From assembly GCA_038231575.1 (NCBI GenBank), contig JBBRLB010000006.1, positions 1 to 64,000 on the forward strand: a stretch of DNA of 64,000 bases, given 5' to 3'. The notes beneath the pieces were generated by a model that worked only from the letters and a program-made list of their open reading frames with translations, was not told the DNA's origin and did not search any database. The DNA is from CAITWF01 sp038231575. GTDB taxonomy: Bacteria > Verrucomicrobiota > Verrucomicrobiia > Opitutales > Opitutaceae. The translations under genes and the position numbers were made by a program. Positions 51,796-61,034 of the stretch are shown here, in pieces (the first letter of the stretch is position 1; each line of letters begins with the position of its first letter).

Positions 51796-54700
51796 ATGTC
51801 CGTTTCCCCGTTTCCGCCCCCCGATCCTGCCGTCGAAAAACGCCTCCGTGAAATCGGCGAAAAACTCTTCGCCGCGATGGACGCCGCGCCCGCGCCCGGA
51901 ATTTTTTCCAAAAAAGGCGCCTACGCCCGCGTGATGGAATGGTCGATGAAAGATCCGGCGTTCAAGACGCAGCTCTTCCGCTTCGTCGACGTCCTCCCCT
52001 CCCTCAACTCGTCCGCCGAAATCGTCCGCCATCTCCAGGAATATCTCGGCGAAAAAGCCGTCGAGCTGAACCCCGCGATGAAGGTCGGCCTCGCCGCCTC
52101 CTCGTTCGCGCCGGGCCTCGTCGCCGGTCCGGTGAAGGCCAACGTCGTCTCGATGGCCGCGCAATTCGTCGCCGGCGAAACCCCCGACGATCTCGTGAAG
52201 CAGCTCCGCAAAAACACGAAGCTCGGCCTCGCCACCACCATCGATCTGCTCGGCGAGACGGTCGTGAGCGAGGCGGAGGCCGACGCGTTTCTGCAACGCA
52301 ACCTCGACGTGCTCGACACCGTCACCGCCGCGCTTGCGCAGGAACCCGCACCCGCGTTCAGCGACCTCGGCGTGAACGGCGCTCAGCTTCCGCGCCTGAA
52401 TCTGTCGGTGAAGATTTCCGCGCTCACCCCCGACGTCCACCCCGCCGATCCGGAAAATTCCATCGCGGCGCTGAAGCAACGCCTCCGGCCAATCCTCCGC
52501 CGCGCGCGCGAAGTGGGCGCGTTCATCAACTTCGACATGGAGAGCTACAAGTTGAAGGACCTCACGCTCGCGCTCTTCAAATCGATTTTGGAGGAGGAAG
52601 AATTTCGCACCCAGCCCGCGATCGGCATCGCGCTGCAGGCCTACCTCCGCGACGGCGAGCGCGACCTCCGCGATCTCATCGCGTGGGCGCGGAAAAACCA
52701 TCGCCCCATCGGCGTGCGCCTCGTGAAAGGCGCCTACTGGGACTACGAAACGATCCTCGCGCAGCAGCGCGACTGGCCCGTGCCCGTCTGGTCGAAAAAA
52801 CCCGAGTCCGACGCGAACTACGAAAAACTTTCGACGCTGTTGCTCGAAAACATCGACCTCGTTTCGCCCGCGTTCGCCTCGCACAACGTCCGCTCCTGCG
52901 CCCACGCGCTCGCGCAAGCCGAGCGCCTGAAAATCGATCCGCGGGCGTTTGAATTTCAAGCGCTCTACGGCATGGCCGATGAATTGAAGAGCGCGCTGCT
53001 CGCGCATGGCAGTCGCGTCCGGGAATATTGCGCCATCGGCGAACTACTCCCCGGCATGGCCTATCTCGTCCGCCGCCTCCTCGAAAACACGAGCAACGAA
53101 GGTTTTCTTCGGATCAAAAACATGGGGGAGGCGACGAAGGATCAGTTGCTCAAAAATCCGGTGGAGCTGCTGCAGGTGGGACCGGCTGGCCCCAGCCGGC
53201 CTGAGTTCCAGCCCGCGAATCACGCATCAACCCCGGCCGGCTCGGAGAGCCGGCCCCGCCTTTTCAACAACGCTCCGAACACCGACTTCACGCGCGCCGC
53301 CTCCCGCGATCAACTGCGCGCCGCGCTCACCAGCGTCACCGCTGCGCTCGGAAAAAAATGGCCGCTCGTCATCGGCGGAAAAAAAATCTCCGACCGCGAA
53401 TGGATCGCTTCGACGAATCCGGCGCAGCCTGCCCAAATCATCGGCCACTGGGCTCGCGCCACTATCGCGGATGCCGAAGCCGCCGTCGCCGCCGCGCGGG
53501 TCGCGCAACCCGCGTGGGCGAAACTCTCCACCGACGAACGCGGAAAAATTATCGAGCGCGCCGCCGATCTGATGGAGTCGCGCCGCCCGGAATTGAACGC
53601 GTTGCTCATTCTCGAAGCCGGCAAGCCGTGGCTCGAAGCCGACGGCGACGTGAGCGAAGCGATCGACTTTTGCCGCTTCTACGCGGTCGAGATGCGCAAG
53701 CTCGACCAACCGGTCGTCACGCAAGCCGTGCCCGGCGAGCGCTGCGTGCAGCGTTGGACGCCCCGGGGCACCGGCGTCGTGATCGCGCCGTGGAATTTCC
53801 CGCTCGCGATCCTGTGCGGTATGACCGTCGCGCCACTCGTCGCCGGCAACACCGTCATCATGAAGCCCGCCGAGCAGACCTCGGTAATTGCGGCGACGTT
53901 CATGGAAATTCTCATCGCCGCCGGCGTGCCCGGGGGCGTGGTGAATTTTCTCCCCGGCTTCGGCGAAGACGTCGGCGCGCATCTCGTCGCGCATCGCCAG
54001 ATCAATTTCATCGCGTTCACCGGCTCGCGCGCTGTCGGCACGAAGATTTGGGAAACCGCGGGCCGCACGCTGCCGGGCCAGGCCACGTTGAAAAAAGTCG
54101 TCTGCGAGATGGGCGGGAAAAACGCACTCATCATCGATAACGACGCCGACCTCGACGAAGCGATTCCCGCGACGCTCTCTAGCGCCTTCGGCTTCGCCGG
54201 CCAAAAATGCTCCGCGCTCTCCCGGCTCATCGTGCTCGAGGATATCCACGACGCGTTCGTCGAGCGCCTGCTCGCCGGCGCCGCCGCCACCCCGGTCGGC
54301 GACCCCGCGCTGCCCGGCACCGTCGTTGGTCCGGTGATCGATGCGGACGCCCAGAAGAAAATCCTCGGCCTGATCGAGACCGGAAAGAAGGAGGCAAAGT
54401 TGGCGTGGCAATCTACGCTTTCGTCCGCGGTCGTCGCGAGCGGCGGTCACTTCGTGCCGCCGACGATCTTCACCCACGTGAAACCCGAAGCCACGATCGC
54501 GCGGGAGGAAATTTTCGGGCCCGTCTTCGCGGTCATCAAGGTCCGCGATCTCGACGAGGCGATCACGGTCGCTAACTCCACCGACTACGCCCTCACCGGC
54601 GGGCTCTTTTCGCGCAGCCCGCGCGCGCTGGAGCGCGCCGAGCGCGAGTTGATGTGCGGCAATCTCTACCTCAACCGCGGCATCACCGGCGCGATCGTCG

Positions 54701-54846
54701 AGCGCCATCCGTTCGGCGGTTTCAAGATGAGCGGCGGCGGCACGAAAGCGGGCGGCAAAGGTTATCTGGAAAATTTTCTCTTCCCGCGCGCCATCGTCGA
54801 AAACGTCATGCGCCGCGGCTTCACGCCGCCGCTCGAGGGCGAATAG
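51796..54846 (+). CDS. putA: Bifunctional proline dehydrogenase / P5C dehydrogenase PutA
   Basis: A 1016-residue enzyme that oxidises proline to glutamate. It lacks the N-terminal DNA-binding domain of E. coli PutA. The PRODH barrel covers about residues 40-455 (NLSVKISALTP, VGAFINFDMESYK, GVRLVKGAYWDYE, FQALYGMADEL). The aldehyde dehydrogenase covers about 500-1000 (GVVIAPWNFPLAI, AFTGSRAVGTKIW, VCEMGGKNALII with catalytic Glu, GQKCSALSRL with nucleophile Cys, IFGPVFAVI). Between them a Pro-rich linker is encoded by two perfect palindromes. The ATG follows the leader CCCAACCCAACCCGCCCC with no Shine-Dalgarno. It is divergent from the ECF sigma gene. Confidence 0.95.
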   Translation: MSVSPFPPPDPAVEKRLREIGEKLFAAMDAAPAPGIFSKKGAYARVMEWSMKDPAFKTQLFRFVDVLPSLNSSAEIVRHLQEYLGEKAVELNPAMKVGLAASSFAPGLVAGPVKANVVSMAAQFVAGETPDDLVKQLRKNTKLGLATTIDLLGETVVSEAEADAFLQRNLDVLDTVTAALAQEPAPAFSDLGVNGAQLPRLNLSVKISALTPDVHPADPENSIAALKQRLRPILRRAREVGAFINFDMESYKLKDLTLALFKSILEEEEFRTQPAIGIALQAYLRDGERDLRDLIAWARKNHRPIGVRLVKGAYWDYETILAQQRDWPVPVWSKKPESDANYEKLSTLLLENIDLVSPAFASHNVRSCAHALAQAERLKIDPRAFEFQALYGMADELKSALLAHGSRVREYCAIGELLPGMAYLVRRLLENTSNEGFLRIKNMGEATKDQLLKNPVELLQVGPAGPSRPEFQPANHASTPAGSESRPRLFNNAPNTDFTRAASRDQLRAALTSVTAALGKKWPLVIGGKKISDREWIASTNPAQPAQIIGHWARATIADAEAAVAAARVAQPAWAKLSTDERGKIIERAADLMESRRPELNALLILEAGKPWLEADGDVSEAIDFCRFYAVEMRKLDQPVVTQAVPGERCVQRWTPRGTGVVIAPWNFPLAILCGMTVAPLVAGNTVIMKPAEQTSVIAATFMEILIAAGVPGGVVNFLPGFGEDVGAHLVAHRQINFIAFTGSRAVGTKIWETAGRTLPGQATLKKVVCEMGGKNALIIDNDADLDEAIPATLSSAFGFAGQKCSALSRLIVLEDIHDAFVERLLAGAAATPVGDPALPGTVVGPVIDADAQKKILGLIETGKKEAKLAWQSTLSSAVVASGGHFVPPTIFTHVKPEATIAREEIFGPVFAVIKVRDLDEAITVANSTDYALTGGLFSRSPRALERAERELMCGNLYLNRGITGAIVERHPFGGFKMSGGGTKAGGKGYLENFLFPRAIVENVMRRGFTPPLEGE
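53182..53255 (+). repeat. Two palindromes inside the putA linker
   Basis: CCGGCTGG/CCAGCCGG (53182-53199, 2-base loop) and GGCCGGCTC/GAGCCGGCC (53235-53255, 3-base loop) are perfect hairpins 35 bp apart. They encode the low-complexity linker at about residues 462-487. They look like an intergenic palindromic repeat that landed in frame. Confidence 0.6.
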
Positions 54847-54901
54847 GAATCGCGCGTTCGCGCGCCGTTACGCCTCGCCTTCCCACCGTCGTCGAGCAGA
54901 G

Positions 54902-55310
54902 CAGCACGTCATGCGCGCGCGATCGGCGCACTCCGCGAGGTCGGTTTCGCTGACCCCGGCGAGCACGAGCTTCGCGGGCGTGACGTCCCAGTTGCCCGTC
55001 TCACCCGGAAGATCGAGGCCCAGCGGCGCTCGGCGAAAAAACCCTGCTCCAAATCGCCACGCTCAAGGCGCGCGACGATGCCGAGCGCCATGATCGCGAA
55101 CTCACCCAATTGCGCGCCACCCAGTCCGCGCAGGCCGCCGGGCTTCGCTCCACCACGTCCGCGCTCGGGCGCGAGCAAAAGCTCCGCACCCTCTTGATCG
55201 ACGGGCTGGCAGTGCTCGTGGTTTTGGGCGGTAGCGTCGTCCTGCTGCGGCGTTATCTGCCCGCCACGAAACGCGGCCACGATCGCGGCGCCGAGACGCC
55301 GTCCAGTTAG
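54902..55310 (+). pseudogene. Possible frameshifted coiled-coil/membrane protein remnant
   Basis: The 505-bp gap after putA has no intact gene. From about 54902 one frame reads ALREVGFADPGEHELRGRD and then VARLTRKIEAQRR, coiled-coil-like. Near 55024-55030 the other forward frame takes over with ALGEKTLLQIATLKARDDA, RELTQLRATQ and a membrane helix LLIDGLAVLVVLGGSVVLLR before a stop at 55310. A single frameshift would join them into a coiled-coil protein with a C-terminal anchor. No start codon was found. The 41 bp from here to the next stop hold nothing else. This is tentative. Confidence 0.35.
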
Positions 55311-55351
55311 GAGGGGCGACCGCCAGGGCGGGTAAGCGCGCAGCGCTGACC

Positions 55352-56176
55352 TCAAAAATCCAGCGCCTTCATCGGCCCAATCTTCACGCCAAAGCGATCA
55401 CTGTAGGGCTTCACGCGCTGAAATTCTGTGCGCTTCAGGTCGAAGCTGCCCCCGAAGGTCATGAACAGCACCGACGCCGTCCCCTCGCCTGAGACCGAGT
55501 TCATCACCGGCACAAATTTCGGATCGACAACGCTGAAGTCGATGTTCGCTGTGCCGCCCTTTACTTTCACGATCAGTTTCATCCGGAAGGAATCACGGAC
55601 GCGCAACGCCACATGCTCCAGCGCGTGTCGCTCCTTGTTGATCCGCGCGAGCAGCTCAAATTTCTCCATCGGCAGCGTGTTCTTGGGATCGTTGCGGAGC
55701 GGAACGTTGAAGGTGATCGCGGTGGCCGTCTCGCTTTCGATCACCGCGCGCGAGAGATCGATCGCCGCGTTGTCGCCATTGAGACTGAAGCGCGCGCCGT
55801 CCGTCCCGGGCTCCTTGCCGGCGGCTTCATCGCGCGCGAGGCGCTCGCCGCGTTTTTCACCGCGGGTCCGATATTCCTTGAGTTGCCTTTCGGTCGGCGG
55901 CTTGCCGTTGATTTTCAGCGGCGTGAATTGCTCCGCATAGGGTTTGGAGGGATCAAACCGGATAATGGTTTCGCCCCGCGGCTTGCCCTTGGGATCCGTG
56001 TTGTTGCGGGTCTCGGTGTAGGCCCAGCGATCGAAATCCTGCGAGAGCTTCGTGAGCGCATCGAGCAGCAGCGGCGGCACCGGCGCACCGGCGGGCGGTG
56101 GGACGGCCTCGGCCGCTCGCGCGCGGGTCGTGAGCAAAAGCAAAACAGCCAACAAGTGAAACCAGCGGCGCATCAT
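55352..56176 (-). CDS. Secreted protein of unknown function
   Basis: A 274-residue protein with signal peptide MMRRWFHLLAVLLLLTTRARA. The mature part begins with a Pro/Ala-rich stretch, then LTKLSQDFDRWAYTETRNN and ETIIRFDPSKPYAEQFTPLKINGK. Two beta-rich blocks follow (ATAITFNVPLRNDPK and FRMKLIVKVKGGTANIDFSVVDPKFVP). The style is of an exported domain that is often in verrucomicrobial genomes, but I do not recognise its name. It is the last gene of a possible three-gene minus-strand unit with the aminoacylase and BKACE genes, 63 bp downstream of the former. Confidence 0.62.
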   Translation of the reverse strand: MMRRWFHLLAVLLLLTTRARAAEAVPPPAGAPVPPLLLDALTKLSQDFDRWAYTETRNNTDPKGKPRGETIIRFDPSKPYAEQFTPLKINGKPPTERQLKEYRTRGEKRGERLARDEAAGKEPGTDGARFSLNGDNAAIDLSRAVIESETATAITFNVPLRNDPKNTLPMEKFELLARINKERHALEHVALRVRDSFRMKLIVKVKGGTANIDFSVVDPKFVPVMNSVSGEGTASVLFMTFGGSFDLKRTEFQRVKPYSDRFGVKIGPMKALDF

Positions 56177-56239
56177 CGTGTGAGCCCTGCGGGGGAGATT
56201 TCGTTCCGCAATCCTTTCCGCTCTGGAGCGGCGGAGCGA

Positions 56240-57823
56240 TCAGCGATTCGAAAACGTTTTGTCGTCGCGCAGGAGCAGTTGCCCCGCCCGCATGTCGGTG
56301 AACTCACCCTGATCGATCGCGAGGTGGCCGTTCACCAGCACGTAGATCATGCCTTCCGCATACGAGTGCGGTTTCTCGTAGGTCGCCGTGTCCTTCACTT
56401 TCGCGAGATCGAAAATCTGGATGTCTGCAAACGCGCCTTCGCGCAACTCGCCGCGATCCTTCAGCCCGTGCACGCCAGCCGTGAGGCCGGTCCCGGTGTG
56501 GATCGCATGCTCGAGCGTGATGATTTTTCGTTCGACGACGTCGCGCCGGATTTTTTGCGGAAACGCCCCGTAGGTCCGCGGGTGCGGCACGCCTTTGCCA
56601 AACTCCGGCGCGCCGCCGTCGGTGTCGGTCATCGTCCACGCCTGCCGCATGAAGGCATCGCTATCGACTTCGTTCATCGTGAACGACACCACGCCGATGC
56701 GCCCCGCGCCTTCCTTGAACAACGCGATCGCCGCCTCCGTCGCGTCAATCCCGCGCTCCTGCGCGATCGCGCTGAGGCGTTTGCCCTCAAGTTTCGGGTT
56801 GGCGGGAAACGACGCGATTTGGATCAACTCGGCGCCGCCGCGGCGCTTGAGATTTTCCTCGATGCCGTGGACCACCTCGCCGTCGGCCAGGCGCTGGAGG
56901 ATCGCGGGCGTGCCGCCGTTTTGCGCCCACTCGGGCACCAGATACGCGACGAGCGAGGACGACGATGCGAGATACGGATGCTGATCCGCCCAGATCTCCA
57001 GGCCCTCCGTGCGCGCGGCCTCGATGTGCTTGATCATTTCCGCGGAAAGCCCCTTCGCGCGCGGACCCATCGTCTTGATGTGCGTGACGATGCCGGGCAG
57101 CTCCGCCTCGCGCGCGATGCGGATGACTTCGTCGACCGCGCCCACCGCGCCGACATTGTAATCGGCATCGTCGCGCACATGCGCCGTGTAGAACCCGTGA
57201 AACTGCGCGACGATCTTCGCAAGGTCGATGACCTCCTCCGTCTTTGAGTGATTCGCGGGCTGATAAAATAGTCCGTCCGACATGCCCCACGCACCGGCCT
57301 GCAGGCCCGCGCGGATGACCTGCCGCATTTTCTCCAACTCGGACTCCTGGGGATCGCGCTCATCGTAAGCCATGGCGGTGATGCGCGCGGTGTTGTGGCC
57401 GATGAGGGGGACGACGTTCACGCCGGGCCGCGACTGGGTGATCACCTTGAACTGCGGCAACAGGTCGGACGGCCCGCCACCGTCGGGATTGATCACGGCG
57501 GTCGTGATGCCCTGCGTAATCAACGCCTTCACGCCGGCGCGGTCGGCTTGTTCCAACGCCTCCGACGCGTGCGAATGCGGATCGATGTAGCCGGGCGCGA
57601 CATAGAGCCCGTGCGCATCGATCGTTTTTTTCGCGGCGGCGTTTGCCGGAATTTTTCCCACCGCGACAATGCGATCGCCCTTGATGCCGACGTCCGCGTA
57701 GCGCCAGGGCGAGCCGGTGCCGTCGAGCAATTTGCCGCCGCGGATCAGGACGTCGAAGGTTTGCGCGCGCGCGCCAGCGCTGGTGGCGGCGAACAGCGCG
57801 GCGAAGAGCAGGAGGTTTTTCAT
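56240..57823 (-). CDS. Secreted D-aminoacylase / N-acyl-D-amino-acid deacylase family amidohydrolase
   Basis: A 527-residue amidohydrolase with signal peptide (LLLFAALFAATSAGARAQ). It shows FDVLIRGGKLLDGTGSPWRYADVGI, VAPGYIDPHSHASEA (metal-binding HxH), GITTAVINPDGGGPSDL, then HIKTMGPRAKGLSAEM and YGAFPQKIRRDVV with ITLEHAIHTGTGLTA. This pattern is of the D-aminoacylase-like group of the metal-dependent amidohydrolases, which hydrolyse N-acyl-D-amino acids or related amides. Export points to periplasmic action. It follows the BKACE gene by 43 bp and is probably co-transcribed. Confidence 0.88.
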   Translation of the reverse strand: MKNLLLFAALFAATSAGARAQTFDVLIRGGKLLDGTGSPWRYADVGIKGDRIVAVGKIPANAAAKKTIDAHGLYVAPGYIDPHSHASEALEQADRAGVKALITQGITTAVINPDGGGPSDLLPQFKVITQSRPGVNVVPLIGHNTARITAMAYDERDPQESELEKMRQVIRAGLQAGAWGMSDGLFYQPANHSKTEEVIDLAKIVAQFHGFYTAHVRDDADYNVGAVGAVDEVIRIAREAELPGIVTHIKTMGPRAKGLSAEMIKHIEAARTEGLEIWADQHPYLASSSSLVAYLVPEWAQNGGTPAILQRLADGEVVHGIEENLKRRGGAELIQIASFPANPKLEGKRLSAIAQERGIDATEAAIALFKEGAGRIGVVSFTMNEVDSDAFMRQAWTMTDTDGGAPEFGKGVPHPRTYGAFPQKIRRDVVERKIITLEHAIHTGTGLTAGVHGLKDRGELREGAFADIQIFDLAKVKDTATYEKPHSYAEGMIYVLVNGHLAIDQGEFTDMRAGQLLLRDDKTFSNR

Positions 57824-57866
57824 GACGGCGGCGAGTGGGCGGCGGAAGGGGCGCGGGCGAAAAAGC

Positions 57867-58706
57867 TCAATTGGCGGCCCAGCGGTCGCGGAGTTGGGCG
57901 GCGCTGGCCAGCGTCACATCGGCCGCGCGCAGCAAACGCGCGGTCGCGTGCACTTGCGCGGCGTTGTCGGCGGCGAGTTCGCCGGCGGCGCGCCAGAGAT
58001 TATTTTCGAAGCCGACGCGCACCGAGCCGCCCGCCTTGGCGGCGGCGACCGCACACGCGCCCTCGTCCAGCCCAAACGCGCACATCATCCAGTCGCCAAA
58101 CCGCGGCATGCGCGGGGCCAGAAACGGCTCGAGATCGGCGGGGCAAGCCGGAGCGGGCGCGCCCTGGCGGCCGAGCACGAAGAGCACCGGCACGTTGGTC
58201 CACGGCACGATGCCGCGCTGCGCGAGATCGGCGAGCCGCATCGCTTCCTCCGGTGAATAAACGATGATCTGCGGCGCGACGCGCTCGCGCTTCAGCCACG
58301 CCAGAAATTCGGCAAACCGGCGCTCGCTCTCCGCCGTGGGCGCGAGCTCGCGCAACGCGAGCGACACCGCTTCCGGTCGGACCGCGCGCACCACCGCCAT
58401 CTGCTCCTCCGCCGAATACTGCCCGACCGACTCGCTCGTGATCTGCACCACGAGACGATCGTCGATGAGCGTTTTGATCGCTGCGAGCGCGGCGCGATAG
58501 GCGTCGGCGTCGAGCAGGTGCCGACCCGCCGCATCGCGCACATGCAGGTGGATCATCGCGGCGCCGGCGTCGAGGCACTCGGCCGCGGTGCGCGCGAGGT
58601 CGGGGGCCGTCAGCGGCAGCGCCGGGTGATCGGCCTTGGTGCGCCGGGCGCCGTTGGGCGCGACCGCGATCGCCACCGGAACTCGTCCCTGCGCCGATGC
58701 CATCAT
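57867..58706 (-). CDS. BKACE-family beta-keto acid cleavage enzyme
   Basis: A 279-residue (DUF849) TIM-barrel enzyme. It opens PVAIAVAPNGARRTKADHPALPLTA, then AAMIHLHVRDAAGRHLLDAD with the zinc-binding HLH. Later blocks are VVQITSESVGQY, SLALRELAP and ENNLW near residue 230. Family members join a beta-keto acid with acetyl-CoA, giving acetoacetate and a CoA ester; the substrate here is not determined. It is divergent from the RpiR regulator (80-bp gap) and upstream of the aminoacylase gene. A second ATG one codon on is possible. Confidence 0.87.
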   Translation of the reverse strand: MMASAQGRVPVAIAVAPNGARRTKADHPALPLTAPDLARTAAECLDAGAAMIHLHVRDAAGRHLLDADAYRAALAAIKTLIDDRLVVQITSESVGQYSAEEQMAVVRAVRPEAVSLALRELAPTAESERRFAEFLAWLKRERVAPQIIVYSPEEAMRLADLAQRGIVPWTNVPVLFVLGRQGAPAPACPADLEPFLAPRMPRFGDWMMCAFGLDEGACAVAAAKAGGSVRVGFENNLWRAAGELAADNAAQVHATARLLRAADVTLASAAQLRDRWAAN

Positions 58707-58731
58707 GGCCCGGTGCTAGTAGAAACATTTG

Positions 58732-58765
58732 GATTGTGCAATCTCCTAGATGAAACAATCGTTTC
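58732..58765. promoter_or_regulatory. Operator candidates between BKACE and RpiR-regulator genes
   Basis: Two short inverted repeats lie in the 80-bp divergent gap: GATTG-TG-CAATC (58732-58743) and GAAAC-AATC-GTTTC (58752-58765). A half-site GAAAC also occurs at 58722. GAAA/TTTC palindromes are typical of RpiR-family targets, so autoregulation and control of the BKACE operon are likely. Confidence 0.5.
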
Positions 58766-58786
58766 TTTTGTGACCCGCCCGACTGC

Positions 58787-59668
58787 ATGAACCACGAAGC
58801 GATCACTGACCGGATCGCCGCGGAACTCGGCCGGCTGCCCGCGAGCCTGCAGGCCGCCGGCCGTTACGTGCTCGAGAACCCGCGCGACGTCGCACTCCTC
58901 TCCATGCGCGAACAGGCACGGCAGGCCGGCCTCCAGCCGGCCACGATGACGCGCTTCGCCAAACGGATCGGCCTGAAGGGCTACGACGCGGTGCGCCGCG
59001 CGCACGCCGATCGGATTCGGAGCGGCGGGCTCGGCTTCGCCGGCAAGGCGGGCGCGCAGGTGAAAAGCCAGAAGCATCAGGGCGAGCGCGCCCTGGCCGC
59101 CGAAATGGCCGACGCCCTCGCGCGCCAGGTCGCGCAACTCGCCGACCCCGCGATGCTCGATCAGATCGCGGCCGCCGCCGAACGCCTGCACCATGCGCGC
59201 CGGATTTTCTGTCTCGGCCTGCGCTCGTGCCACGCGATCGCCTGGCATCTTCACTATATCTCGTCGCTCTTCACCGACCGCACGACGCTACTCGATCACG
59301 TCGCCGGCGTGGGCACGGATCCGATTCGCGCCGCCACGGCGCGGGACGTGCTCTTCGTCGCGAGCGTCAAACCTTACACACGGGCGTCCGTCGACGTCGC
59401 ACGCTACGCCGCGGCGCGGGGTGTCGCCGTGATCGCGGTGACCGACAGCAAGGCTTCCCCACTCGTCGAGCATGCCGACCACGCGCTGTTCATCACGACG
59501 GGCAGCCCGTCGTTTTTTCACACGATGACGCCCGCGTTCGCCCTCGGTGAAATCCTCGCGACGCTCGCGGCGGGCCGCGATGGCGCGAAGGTCGCGCGCG
59601 CCCTCAAGCACACCGAGGCGCAGCTCGCGGCCTTCCACGTCCACTGGCGTCCGCACCCGGCCGCATGA
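58787..59668 (+). CDS. RpiR-family transcriptional regulator with SIS domain
   Basis: A 293-residue regulator. The HTH_6 domain lies at about residues 1-75 (LPASLQAAGRYVLENPRDVALLSMREQARQAGLQPATMTRFAKRIGLKGYDAVR, in several motifs). The SIS domain is at about 130-260 (ARRIFCLGLRSCHAIAWHL, VLFVASVKPYTRASVDVARYAA, VIAVTDSKASPL). SIS domains sense phosphosugars or similar effectors. It is divergent from the BKACE gene and overlaps the aminotransferase by 4 bp (ATGA), so it is expected to control this pathway. Effector unknown. Confidence 0.92.
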   Translation: MNHEAITDRIAAELGRLPASLQAAGRYVLENPRDVALLSMREQARQAGLQPATMTRFAKRIGLKGYDAVRRAHADRIRSGGLGFAGKAGAQVKSQKHQGERALAAEMADALARQVAQLADPAMLDQIAAAAERLHHARRIFCLGLRSCHAIAWHLHYISSLFTDRTTLLDHVAGVGTDPIRAATARDVLFVASVKPYTRASVDVARYAAARGVAVIAVTDSKASPLVEHADHALFITTGSPSFFHTMTPAFALGEILATLAAGRDGAKVARALKHTEAQLAAFHVHWRPHPAA

Positions 59669-60993
59669 CCCACATCCTGCATCGCCAGATCGCCGGCACG
59701 ATGCCCGTCGCGGTCGGCGGCCGCGGCCTCGAACTCACGGATGCCGCGGGCCGGGTTTATCTCGACGCCTCGGGCGGCGCGGCCGTGTCGTGCCTGGGGC
59801 ACGGCCATCCCGCCGTGCGGGCCGCGCTCCACGCCCAACTCGATCAACTCGCTTATGCGCACACGGGATTTTTCACGACCGAGGTCGCGGAAAAACTGGC
59901 CGACAAACTGATCGCTGGCGCGCCGGGCGGAATGTCGCACGTCTATCTCGTGTGCGGCGGTTCGGAGGCGATGGAAGCGGCGTTGAAAATGGCGCGGCAG
60001 TATTTCGTCGAGCGGGGCGAACCGCAGCGCCGGTCCATCATCGCCCGCCGGCAGAGCTACCACGGCAACACGCTCGGCGCCCTCGCCGCCGGCGGCAACG
60101 CCGCGCGCCGCGCCCAATTCCGCCCGCTCCTCATCGACACGCATCACATCGAGCCGTGCTTTGCCTATCACCATCAGCGCGCGGGTGAAAGCGACGCCGT
60201 CTACGCCGCCCGCGCCGCGCAGGCGCTCGAGGATCAACTGCGCGCGGTCGGGCCGGAGACGGTGATGGCGTTCGTGGCCGAGACGATTGTTGGCGCGACC
60301 GCCGGCGCCGTGCCCCCGGTCGCAGACTACTTTAAGCACATCCGCGCGATCTGCGATCGCCACGGCGTGCTCCTGATCCTCGACGAAGTGATGTGCGGCA
60401 TGGGCCGCACCGGCACCCTTCACGCCTGCGAGCAGGAGGGCATCGCGCCCGATCTCATGACGATCGCGAAAGGACTGGGCGGCGGTTACCAACCGATCGG
60501 GGCCGTGCTCGTCGCGCGAAAAATCTTTGACGCGTTTGCGAACGGCTCCGGTGTTTTCCAGCACGGCCACACCTACCTCGGTCACCCGATGGCGTGCGCC
60601 GCCGCCCTCGCCGTGCTCGAAACGGTCGAGCGCGATCACCTCATCCGCAACGTCGTGCAGCAAGGCAACCACCTCGCGCGTCGGCTCACCGAGCGTTTCG
60701 CGCATCATCCGCACGTCGGCGACATCCGCGGCCGCGGGTTGTTTCGCGCCCTCGAATTCGTTTTCGACCGCGACACAAAGCGGCCGTTTGCGGCCGAGCT
60801 GAAGTTCCACGCCCGCCTCAAGCGCGAGGCCATGGCGCGCGGGCTGCTGATTTATCCGATGGGCGGCACTCTCGACGGCACCCGCGGCGACCATGTGCTG
60901 ATCGCCCCGCCCTTCATCGTCGACGCGCCCACCATCGACACGATCGTCGAGCGACTCGGCGAGGCCGTCGATGCGGTCGTCTTCGCAATTTAG
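59665..60993 (+). CDS. Class III PLP-dependent aminotransferase
   Basis: A 442-residue aminotransferase of the omega-amino acid/beta-alanine type. Motifs are YLDASGGAAVSCLGHGHPAV, YLVCGGSEAMEAALKMARQY, RRQSYHGNTLGALA, LILDEVMCGMGRTG (PLP-binding Asp) and TIAKGLGGGYQPIGAVL with the Schiff-base Lys. FQHGHTYLGHPMACAAAL is typical. It may use beta-alanine, GABA or another omega-amino acid as donor to form the semialdehyde or keto acid used by the BKACE route. It starts 4 bp inside the RpiR gene. A broken thiolase follows. Confidence 0.9.
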   Translation: MTHILHRQIAGTMPVAVGGRGLELTDAAGRVYLDASGGAAVSCLGHGHPAVRAALHAQLDQLAYAHTGFFTTEVAEKLADKLIAGAPGGMSHVYLVCGGSEAMEAALKMARQYFVERGEPQRRSIIARRQSYHGNTLGALAAGGNAARRAQFRPLLIDTHHIEPCFAYHHQRAGESDAVYAARAAQALEDQLRAVGPETVMAFVAETIVGATAGAVPPVADYFKHIRAICDRHGVLLILDEVMCGMGRTGTLHACEQEGIAPDLMTIAKGLGGGYQPIGAVLVARKIFDAFANGSGVFQHGHTYLGHPMACAAALAVLETVERDHLIRNVVQQGNHLARRLTERFAHHPHVGDIRGRGLFRALEFVFDRDTKRPFAAELKFHARLKREAMARGLLIYPMGGTLDGTRGDHVLIAPPFIVDAPTIDTIVERLGEAVDAVVFAI

Positions 60994-61034
60994 CCTGCCA
61001 CCCGTTTTCTGCCGTCCGACTTCACCCCGGGTCT

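Noticed and set aside
54909..55355. A 148-codon minus-strand frame in the gap after putA
   Set aside because: The product has no domain or hydrophobic pattern and is rich in Arg and Pro. The plus-strand frames look more protein-like.
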